A stretch of 23,693 nucleotides of DNA. Source: Gammaproteobacteria bacterium (GTDB taxonomy: Bacteria > Pseudomonadota > Gammaproteobacteria > Pseudomonadales > Azotimanducaceae). Positions 1 to 6,568 of this stretch are shown piece by piece; the stretch's first letter is position 1, and each line of letters opens with the position of its first letter. The notes under the pieces are model-generated. The model had not been told where the DNA came from, ran no database searches, and saw only the letters and a program-made list of their open reading frames with translations. A program made the translations under genes and the position numbers. The DNA is taken from contig JAPOYW010000673.1 of the NCBI GenBank assembly GCA_026706425.1, positions 1 through 23,693 on the forward strand. The letters are read 5' to 3'.

Positions 1-850
1 CGTTCATCACGTAGGGCAGGTTGTTCATCACGCCGCCGAGATAGTCGACGCGGTCGGTGTAGGGGATGTAGGTGTGCCAGGACTGGCGCTCGGCCATCTT
101 CTCCTGGGCGCGGTGGTGGTAGCCGATGTCCGGAACGGCCTGAACGATCACCTCACCGTCCAGTTGCAGCGCGATGCGGAACACGCCGTGCACGCTCGGG
201 TGGTTGGGTCCCAGGTTGAGGAACATGAAGTCCGTGTGCTTGGCGGATAGGCTCATGCCCCAGTCCTCGGGCACGAAGCGCAGCGCGTCCTGCTGGGCCT
301 TCTGGAACTCCGGCGTCATCTTGAAGGGGTCCATCTCGGTGGCGCGGGCAGGATGCTCCTTGCGCAGCGGATGTCCCTCCCACAAGGCCGGCGTCAGGAT
401 GCGGCGCAGGTTGGGATGGCCGTCGAACTCGATGCCGAACATGTCGAAGGCTTCGCGTTCGTACCAGTTGGCCACCGGGTAAACCGACTCGATGGAGTCG
501 ACGCTCTCGCCGTCGGCCAGCGCCACCTTGATGCGCACGTCGTCGTCCGATGACAGCGACATGAGGTGGTAGAAGACCGTGAAGTCCGACCCGGGCTGAC
601 CGTTGCGGTTCCGACGGGCTCGTTCGTCGATGGCGGACAGGTCGAACATCAGTTCGAAACGGGCGGGCGCGTCGTTCTTGAGATAGCGCATGATCTGGCG
701 GACGTGCTTCTTCGGCACCCAGACGGTACGGATGCCGTCGACGCATGCCTGGGTGACGCAATCCGGCCCGAAGTGGGTCGCGAGATCCTCCGCGATGTGC
801 GTGTCGTTGCCCCCGCCGGCCTGGCGGTTCTCCTGGACGACTGCGGCCAT
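1..850 (-). CDS. nuoCD: Fused NADH-quinone oxidoreductase subunit C/D (NuoCD), 3' end outside window
   Basis: Peripheral-arm subunit of respiratory complex I, near the quinone site; NuoD helps form the quinone cavity. Reading the minus strand from ATG at 850 gives an uninterrupted frame to the window edge (about 283 codons, no stop). The first ~200 residues are NuoC-like, with the signature ANWYEREAFDMFGI near residue 125-140 and HPLRKEHP further on. A linker then leads into NuoD, with FLNLGPNHPSVHG and later YTDRVDYLGG. The join is in one frame, so this is a fusion, not two genes. The start lies 8 bases past the nuoB stop, which fits an operon. C/D fusion is well known in gammaproteobacteria such as Escherichia and Pseudomonas. 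The remaining NuoD part lies to the left of the window. Confidence 0.96.
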   Translation of the reverse strand, partial: MAAVVQENRQAGGGNDTHIAEDLATHFGPDCVTQACVDGIRTVWVPKKHVRQIMRYLKNDAPARFELMFDLSAIDERARRNRNGQPGSDFTVFYHLMSLSSDDDVRIKVALADGESVDSIESVYPVANWYEREAFDMFGIEFDGHPNLRRILTPALWEGHPLRKEHPARATEMDPFKMTPEFQKAQQDALRFVPEDWGMSLSAKHTDFMFLNLGPNHPSVHGVFRIALQLDGEVIVQAVPDIGYHHRAQEKMAERQSWHTYIPYTDRVDYLGGVMNNLPYVMN

Positions 851-857
851 CGGGATC

Positions 858-1541
858 TTAAGAGCGCTTCTTGCCCAGCAGGGAGTCGGAGAGCGGCGCG
901 TCGCCGACCGTGGTGGGTTCGGCGAGGCCGGTGGCACGCATCCGCTCGGTGGTGTGGAGGTCGCGCTGGCTGACGTTGTACTTGGACACGGCGCCGTCGT
1001 CGCCGATTACCCAGGACAACGGGCGCGGCGTGTTCTTGACCGCTTCCTGGAGCAGCGTGAGGCCTTGCATGAACGCCTCCGGGCGGGGCGGACAGCCGGG
1101 CACGTAGACGTCCACCGGCAGGAACTTGTCCGCGCCCTGGACCACGCTGTAGACATCGAACATGCCGCCGGAGTTGGCGCAGGCACCCATCGAGATCACC
1201 CACCGGGGTTCGAGGAGTTGCTCGTAGAGGTGCTGGAGTACCGGCGCCATCTTCCGGAACACGGTCCCGGAAACCACGATCAAGTCCGCCTGCCGGGGGG
1301 TGGCGCGAATGACCTCGGCGCCGAACCGGGAGAGATCGTGCCGGGAGGTGAGCGATGTCGCCATTTCCACGTAGCAGCACGACAGCCCGAAGTTGAACGG
1401 CCAGATCGAGTTGGCGCGGCCCCAGGCGACCAGGTCCTCGAGTTTCGCGGTCAGGAAGCTCTTGCCGGCTTCCTCGTTGTAGGCGTCGTCCACAGTCGCC
1501 ATCGGCGCGCCGGGTTCGGTCTTGATGAGCCGCCATTCCAT
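858..1541 (-). CDS. nuoB: NADH-quinone oxidoreductase subunit B (NuoB)
   Basis: Complex I subunit carrying the terminal iron-sulfur cluster N2, which passes electrons to quinone. The 227-residue product shows the expected ligands: the adjacent Cys pair in GLSCCYVEMA (about residues 53-54), the Cys in MGACANSGGMFD (about 118) and the Cys in VPGCPPRPEA (about 148). Length is normal to slightly long for the family because of a ~30-residue polar C-terminal tail. The open frame extends back to 1628, but that part overlaps nuoA. I chose the ATG at 1541 because it lies 10 bases after the nuoA stop and gives a normal N-terminus (MEWRLIKTE). It is expected to be co-transcribed with nuoA and nuoCD. Confidence 0.96.
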   Translation of the reverse strand: MEWRLIKTEPGAPMATVDDAYNEEAGKSFLTAKLEDLVAWGRANSIWPFNFGLSCCYVEMATSLTSRHDLSRFGAEVIRATPRQADLIVVSGTVFRKMAPVLQHLYEQLLEPRWVISMGACANSGGMFDVYSVVQGADKFLPVDVYVPGCPPRPEAFMQGLTLLQEAVKNTPRPLSWVIGDDGAVSKYNVSQRDLHTTERMRATGLAEPTTVGDAPLSDSLLGKKRS

Positions 1542-1551
1542 GATCGGGCCC

Positions 1552-1959
1552 CTAGGCGGTTTCGCCTTCCGCCCGAGCGTACCGGCCGGGTCCCGGGACG
1601 CGGCGTTTGAGGCCCCAGTCCAGAGCACCCGTGCGCCACTCGTAGAAGAGCGCCGCCAGCAGGAGAACGATGAAGATGCTTGCGCCGGTGTAGCCGCGCC
1701 AGCCGAGGTCGTGGAACGCCACCGCCCAGGCGATGATGAAGATCGTCTCCAGATCGAAGATCACGAAGAACACGGCGATCAGGTAGAACTCGATGGACAG
1801 CCGCATGTCCTCCGCATCGCCCACCGGGACAATGCCGGATTCGAAGGGTAGGGTGCGCGCGCCGCCATGGCGGGCCTTGGAGCCGACGTACCAGGCGAAC
1901 ACCAGCACGAGGCCGAGCACCGCGGTGACGGCTAGGACGAACAGGAAGAGCGGTAGGAT
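1552..1959 (-). CDS. nuoA: NADH-quinone oxidoreductase subunit A (NuoA), probable AUC start
   Basis: Small membrane subunit of complex I with three transmembrane helices. Visible family features are the loop with LPFESGIVPVGDAEDMRLSIEFYL, the second helix AVFFVIFDLETIFI with its conserved acidic residues, and a third helix around SIFIVLLLAALFYEW. The first in-frame ordinary start is a GTG at 1920, but starting there cuts the first helix to about 13 residues. In-frame codons upstream extend the helix (ILPLFLFVLAVTAVLGLVLV) back to an ATC at 1959-1957. A strong Shine-Dalgarno sequence sits 6 bases before that ATC. No ATG, GTG or TTG lies between it and the in-frame TAG near 1987. I therefore prefer a rare AUC start (135 residues); GTG 1920 (122 residues) is the conventional alternative. 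Confidence 0.9.
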   Translation of the reverse strand: MLPLFLFVLAVTAVLGLVLVFAWYVGSKARHGGARTLPFESGIVPVGDAEDMRLSIEFYLIAVFFVIFDLETIFIIAWAVAFHDLGWRGYTGASIFIVLLLAALFYEWRTGALDWGLKRRVPGPGRYARAEGETA

Positions 1960-1965
1960 GTCGGT

Positions 1966-1973
1966 CCCTCCTC
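1966..1973 (-). promoter_or_regulatory. Ribosome binding site that argues for an AUC start of nuoA
   Basis: The minus strand reads GAGGAGGG at 1973-1966, a near-perfect Shine-Dalgarno sequence. The codon 6 bases downstream is ATC (1959-1957), in frame with nuoA. The only conventional in-frame start, GTG at 1920, lies about 45 bases away and has no such site. Confidence 0.55.
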
Positions 1974-2065
1974 GAGTCCTAGGCTAGCGAGTGGATCCTC
2001 GGGGCGATCCTGCCGACGGTCGCTTAAGCAAGCGTTCCCTGGGGCGGGATTCGCGAAACGGCGAC

Positions 2066-2094
2066 ACAATACAGACCGCAGGTGCGACGGGCAA
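2066..2094 (-). promoter_or_regulatory. Possible sigma-70-type promoter for the nuo operon
   Basis: On the minus strand, TTGCCC (2094-2089) is followed after exactly 17 bases by TATTGT (2071-2066). Each hexamer matches the sigma-70 consensus at 4 of 6 positions. Transcription would begin near 2059 and leave a leader of about 100 bases before nuoA. The rest of the 1986-2240 gap shows nothing else I can name. Two 4/6 matches could arise by chance. Confidence 0.35.
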
Positions 2095-2240
2095 GAAAAC
2101 GGGCGACTCTTCGGTTGTCCTTGGGTTGGCGCGGGTCCACGCCATCTGAACGGCTGGCGGCGCGACCGATCCGCCCCTCGGTGACGAATCTCGCCCGTAG
2201 AATGCAGACACGCCCCACATGGGTCGAGTAGCGTCCCCGT

Positions 2241-5057
2241 ATGAATCTGAATCTAGACAGCGTCGAACACCGGTCTCCGCCCGACCGGAAGATAGCCCTC
2301 TTTCGCTCCCTCTTCCTGGGCCGCGAAGATGTCTATCCGCGACGGTTCGAAAGCCGCACTTCCGGCCGGTCGGGCTACGCTCCAGCGTGTGCACACGAAT
2401 GGGTGCCCGGCGTTTGCGAAAAGCCCCGCATCAAGTGCGCCGAGTGCCCCAATCGCCAATTTCTACCCGTGACCGAGGACGAGATTCGCTGGCACCTTTC
2501 GGGTGTCGACGACCGCGGCAAACCGTTCGTGATGGGCGTCTACCCCATGCTACTCGACGAGACCTGCCACTTCGTGGCGGTGGATTTCGACGGTCAGACG
2601 TGGGCAGCGGATGCACTGGCCTATAGCGACGCCTGTCGGGACACCGGCGTTCCCACCGCGTTGGAACGGTCCCGCTCCGGCAACGGCGGACATGTGTGGA
2701 TCTTCTTCGATCAGGCCGTCCCAGCAGGCCTCGCGCGGCGGTTGGGGGCGATGCTGCTCACCGACGCCATGGATAGGCGTCCTGATCTCGGGTTCCGTTC
2801 CTATGATCGGTTCTTTCCGAGTCAGGACACCTTGCCGCGCGGAGGTTTCGGCAACCTGATCGCCCTGCCTCTCCAACACGCGCCCCGTCGCGTCGGCAAC
2901 ACCGTTTTCATCGACGACGACCTCCAACCACATGCTGATCAATGGGAGTTTCTCGCCGCGGTGGAGAGGATGTCACTGACGCGCACGGAGTCCATGGTTC
3001 GCACAGCGGAGGATCGAGGACGCGTCGTGGGCGTGCGGGCCGTTGCGGAGGACGAGGATTTTGCGAAGGAACCGTGGCTAGCCCCGCCCTCCAGGACACG
3101 CGCCTTGCCGCCGATCATCGGAACGCTTCCCGAGAACGTCGAACTGACTCTTGGTGATCGGGTCTACATCGCCAAGGCCGGGCTCCCGCCGGGACTCATC
3201 GCTCGGCTGATGGGCTTGGGCGCGTTTCAGAACCCGGAGTTCTATCGTGCCCAGGCGATGCGCCTGCCCACCTACGACAAGCCGAGGATCGTCGACTGTG
3301 TCGAGGACGGATCGAAGTACCTCGGACTGCCGCGCGGCTGTCTCGAGGCCACCGAGGAGATGCTCCATGAACTGGGGATCGGGACTTCGACTGAAGATCA
3401 ACGCTGCCTTGGCAAGGCCATCGCGGCGACATTCCGGGGAGAATTACGCCCCGATCAGGAGACCGCCGCACGTGCCCTGGCCGCGCACGACACGGGCGTT
3501 CTCGCGGCGGCCACGGCGTTCGGCAAGACCGTCGTGGCTGCTTGGCTCATCGCACAACGGGGGGTCAACTCGCTCGTCGTCGTCCATCGCGAGCAACTGC
3601 TTGAACAGTGGATAGACCGGCTATCTGAATTCCTGGACATCGGCGAAGCCCGGTTCGGACGCTTCAGCGGCCGGAAGAAGAAACTCTACGGCGCGGTGGA
3701 CGTCGCATCGATGCAGAGCCTGGTCAGGAAGGGGCACGTCGACGACCGTGTCGCGGACTACGGTTTCGTCATCGTCGACGAGTGCCACCATGTCCCAGCA
3801 CGGAGTTTCGAGTTGGTGACGAGTCGCGCCAAGGCGAAATACGTCACGGGATTGACTGCAACTGTCACCCGCAAGGACGGCCACCACCCGATTATGTTCC
3901 TGCACTGTGGACCGATCCGTCACCGTGCCGAACGGCCCGTTCAGCACATTGGAGGCTCGTTTTCGCGGCGTGTGATCGTGCGACCCACGGGCTTCCGCGC
4001 CAGCGGCGATCCGGAGCCCGATCTGCGGGTGGAGTTTCAACGTCTCTGCGGTCAATTGATCGCCGACCCGGGGCGCAATTCGGCGATCTGCCGCGAGGTC
4101 GTAGACAGCATCCACGACGGTCGGTCGCCGCTGGTGCTGACGGAACGGATTGATCATCTCGACGATCTCGCGGGGCGCCTCGCCGACGCAGAACTTGACG
4201 TGGTGTCGCTGCGAGGGGGCATGAGCCGGAAGGCCCTATCGTCGGAGCTCGCCAGGATCAGCCGCGATCAGTCGCAAGTTGTACTAGCCACGGGCCGGTT
4301 CGTCGGCGAGGGATTCGACCAGCCTCACCTCGACACGTTGTTCCTGACCATGCCGATATCGTGGCGGGGGACCGTCACGCAGTACGTGGGGCGCCTACAC
4401 CGGCTGCATGAAGGCAAGCGCGAGGTGCGCGTCTACGACTATGTGGACCTCGATGCGCCGATGCTGGCGCGGATGTTCGACAGACGCTGCCGGGCCTACG
4501 AAGCCCAGGGATACGCCATTGAACGGCCGGCAAGCGCCGTGCCCGGCTGGCCTGCAGAGGTCGAACTGCCGGCTCAAGACCGTTGGAAACAACAGTTTCA
4601 GTCAGGCGTTTCGCGTCTTGCGCGGGACGGCGTCGATGCACATGCGGCCCGGCTGTTTCTCGAGCTCGTCGATGAAGTGACTACGAACGACGCCGACGTC
4701 AGTCGCGTACGTAGTGCCAGCGAGGCGTTCCTGCTGCGACGATTGCAGGACAATCCGGCCACTCGGGACCGGTTTCGATCAAACGCACACCTGCCGATCC
4801 CATTCTGCGAACGGGGTGACATGGAGGTGGACTTCCTCGATGCCGATGCGCGTGTCGTGATCGAACTGGATGGGCCGCAGCATCTCTCGGACCCCGATGC
4901 CTACCGTCGCGACCGTCGCAAGGACGCATTGCTGCAGGAGAACGGCTACCTTGTACTGAGGTTCCTCGCGGAAGATCTCGGCGGGCGCCTCAACGACGTG
5001 CTCGACGAGATACTTCGGGCCCTCGCGAATCGTCGCGTTCGGTCACCCCCGGGCTAA
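2241..5057 (+). CDS. TOTE conflict-system protein: primase-polymerase, SF2 helicase and Vsr/DUF559-like nuclease
   Basis: A 938-residue defence-type protein with three enzymatic modules. Residues ~1-290 match the archaeo-eukaryotic primase domain of TOTE systems. That part has a Cys cluster (C..H....C.....C..C, about 52-72), a metal-binding VAVDFDG (~112-118) and SGNGGHVWIFF (~147-157). A superfamily 2 helicase follows, with Walker A AATAFGKT (~424-431), DECH (~513-516), TGLTATVTRKDG (motif III region) and the C-terminal arginine motif QYVGRLHRLHEGK. The last ~120 residues form a PD-(D/E)XK-type nuclease of the DUF559/Vsr group, with MEVDF and VIELDGPQH (~873-881). The ATG at 2241 gives a natural N-terminus but has only a weak ribosome site. 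The gene stands alone on its strand between nuoA (divergent) and a truncated antitoxin (convergent). The family is predicted to act on invading nucleic acids; the substrate is unknown. Confidence 0.9.
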   Translation: MNLNLDSVEHRSPPDRKIALFRSLFLGREDVYPRRFESRTSGRSGYAPACAHEWVPGVCEKPRIKCAECPNRQFLPVTEDEIRWHLSGVDDRGKPFVMGVYPMLLDETCHFVAVDFDGQTWAADALAYSDACRDTGVPTALERSRSGNGGHVWIFFDQAVPAGLARRLGAMLLTDAMDRRPDLGFRSYDRFFPSQDTLPRGGFGNLIALPLQHAPRRVGNTVFIDDDLQPHADQWEFLAAVERMSLTRTESMVRTAEDRGRVVGVRAVAEDEDFAKEPWLAPPSRTRALPPIIGTLPENVELTLGDRVYIAKAGLPPGLIARLMGLGAFQNPEFYRAQAMRLPTYDKPRIVDCVEDGSKYLGLPRGCLEATEEMLHELGIGTSTEDQRCLGKAIAATFRGELRPDQETAARALAAHDTGVLAAATAFGKTVVAAWLIAQRGVNSLVVVHREQLLEQWIDRLSEFLDIGEARFGRFSGRKKKLYGAVDVASMQSLVRKGHVDDRVADYGFVIVDECHHVPARSFELVTSRAKAKYVTGLTATVTRKDGHHPIMFLHCGPIRHRAERPVQHIGGSFSRRVIVRPTGFRASGDPEPDLRVEFQRLCGQLIADPGRNSAICREVVDSIHDGRSPLVLTERIDHLDDLAGRLADAELDVVSLRGGMSRKALSSELARISRDQSQVVLATGRFVGEGFDQPHLDTLFLTMPISWRGTVTQYVGRLHRLHEGKREVRVYDYVDLDAPMLARMFDRRCRAYEAQGYAIERPASAVPGWPAEVELPAQDRWKQQFQSGVSRLARDGVDAHAARLFLELVDEVTTNDADVSRVRSASEAFLLRRLQDNPATRDRFRSNAHLPIPFCERGDMEVDFLDADARVVIELDGPQHLSDPDAYRRDRRKDALLQENGYLVLRFLAEDLGGRLNDVLDEILRALANRRVRSPPG

Positions 5058-5064
5058 CACGGCG

Positions 5065-5199
5065 GGTCTTGTTGAACGTGTTGCTGGCCGCTTCCCGAGC
5101 AACACTCATCTCCCGTTCCGCGTCCGAACGGGCGACCAGCTCACCGCGCTCGAATCGCACGAGGATGTCCCGCTCCTCGGCGTCCAATGTTCCAGTCAT
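5065..5199 (-). pseudogene. Truncated CopG/BrnA-like antitoxin remnant
   Basis: A minus-strand frame starting at ATG 5199 (or 5205) reads MTGTLDAEERDILVRFERGE and continues through AREAASNTFNKTRRV. This is the N-terminal pattern of CopG/BrnA-like antitoxins: an acidic start, an ERGE motif and an alanine-rich stretch before the RVNIRLSERDL ribbon-helix-helix segment. A perfect AGGAGG lies 8 bases before ATG 5199. After RRV (about 5060) the similarity stops abruptly. The open frame runs on to 4990, but only as antisense of the TOTE 3' end, so the DNA-binding segment is missing. No partner toxin could be recognised upstream in 5200-5405. I read this as a broken toxin-antitoxin gene at a recombination junction. 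Confidence 0.6.
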
Positions 5200-5405
5200 G
5201 GTCATGGCCTCCTCTTATTCGCATTGCCTTGCGCCTGGGGATGGCGGCCTTGAGGAACCTCGTGCCATCGGACGCAGTGACGGAGGGCATGAGTTGAAGG
5301 TACTGCCCGATGTCGTCATTGGCATGATGCTCGACCGTTAGGGACTGGTCAAAGAAGGAAAGAAGGAATGGGTCGAGCAGAATCAGCGTTCCGGCGTGCG
5401 GCCAT

Positions 5406-6363
5406 CTAAGGGGAGCCTGGCGTCTTGACGCCCGCACCAATCTCGTAGGTCCTCGGCGACGTTTCGCGCACCATCTTCACGCCAAGCTGCTGGAGGTGGG
5501 GCCAGAGCTCCTTCGCGAGGAACTGGCCGCAAAGCTGGGTATTGCCGGCAGCGGGGTGTCCGGGCCAGAGACGGGCGATGACGTTGAGGGCGTGTTGGGC
5601 CTTGAAGGTCCCCTTGGGCAATTCGGCGATGAGCCGGATAGCGACCTCGCGGTTGTCTGGCTTTATTGCCGATTGACGGGGCTTCGTGCCTGCAGCGCGA
5701 CCTGCCTTGGCGCGGGAGCGGTTTGGTGAGGCCGAGGGTCCTACTGGCGTTGGTGCGGGTGGGGCTTCGACCACGATGTCCCAACGCATGTCGGCGCGAA
5801 CGAACTGCTGGATTTCCCGCGAAATCCCGCTGGCGCCTGCAACGGTGATCCACTGGAACGGTGGCGGCTGGCCCGTCGCTTCAGCGAGTTCTTGGAGCTT
5901 CACGAAGAGCGCGGCGAAGTCGCTGTCGTTGCTGATCACCGCGATGTGGCTGGCGGCCGCCGTAGCGAAGTCGTGGATCGCGTCGACGGCGATGGCCATG
6001 TCGGCAGCGTTCTTGGAAGCGATTCGGGTGAAGCGCTGGACGCCCCTCACTCGCAACCCCATCGAGGGAAACCTAGTGCGCGCCCACAACCGCCATAGTT
6101 CGGTTCTTTGTGCGGGAACGTAGAGTGAGAGCTGCCTGACCGGAGGACGCTCATCCGGCCATTGCTCGAGGACGGCCTCAATGACACACTGCGCATGGGG
6201 CGCGCGCGTCGGACAGGTTCTCCACATCGACGTAGAGGCCGGAACGTACCGGCGCAGGCAGCAGTGCGTTGGTCGCGGTGCCGCCACTCCGGTCTTGGCC
6301 GTGGGATCTGCGCGGAGACCGGCGAAAGCGGGCTAGGGGCAGAAACGGTTTCGGCTTCGCCAT
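5406..6363 (-). pseudogene. NYN (PIN-like) RNase-family gene with OST-HTH-like C-terminus, split by one frameshift
   Basis: Two minus-strand frames together encode one LabA/NYN-type protein. The first, from ATG 6363, gives GLYVDVENLSDARA, the NYN start with its first catalytic Asp, then hits a stop near 6178. The second carries the rest: KNAADMAIAVDAIHDF and IAVISNDSDFAAL, which supply the other conserved acidic residues, then a Pro/Ala/Ser/Lys linker. A C-terminal ~85-residue domain (REVAIRLIAELPKG ... LCGQFLAKELWPHLQQLGV ... YEIGAG) could be an OST-HTH/LOTUS-like winged helix. Removing one base in the GGGGCGCGCGCG run (plus strand 6197-6208) joins them into ~318 residues. NYN proteins are metal-dependent RNases. 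The indel may be a real mutation, a sequencing or assembly error, or slippage. The gene runs in the same direction as the DruE-like helicase upstream. Confidence 0.8.
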
Positions 6364-6479
6364 CAGCGGGCGACGACAGCGATGTGGACTTCAGCGATCC
6401 CGTCGTGCGCCGTGTTTTCGTAGTCGTGTGTCTCGCTTTCGGGTTGCTTGATGAGCTGCGCGAACGGGTGCTTGGTCAT
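6363..6479 (-). CDS. Possible small ORF translationally coupled to the NYN gene
   Basis: A 38-codon frame from ATG 6479 (MTKHPFAQLIKQPESETHD...) ends in a TGA that overlaps the ATG of the NYN gene as ATGA. The same frame extends upstream to a TTG at 6584, overlapping the helicase 3' end by about 16 bases. No Shine-Dalgarno sequence or known domain is visible. The ATGA overlap, and the absence of a ribosome site for the NYN gene, are the only arguments for it. It may simply be a chance open frame in the gap between helicase and NYN gene. Confidence 0.25.
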   Translation of the reverse strand: MTKHPFAQLIKQPESETHDYENTAHDGIAEVHIAVVAR

Positions 6480-6568
6480 ACACGGGAATCCATGGAAGAG
6501 AGGAACATCGATTGTAAGAGAACCATTACGCGCCGAACGGAGTACGCCGATGGTGCAGTCTGGCTTCC

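Noticed and set aside
649..1610. Long open frames on both strands across nuoCD/nuoB (for example 690-1610 plus and 649-1536 minus)
   Set aside because: They are antisense or shifted shadows of nuoCD and nuoB in high-GC DNA; composition is Arg/Gly/Pro-rich and no family is visible, while the nuo frames carry clear motifs.
5141..5440. Minus-strand frame upstream of the antitoxin remnant as a BrnT-like toxin
   Set aside because: The expected BrnT pattern (FDP..., RIISARKA...) is not present; only a vague RRKAMRI resemblance, and a 60-base overlap with the antitoxin would be unusual.
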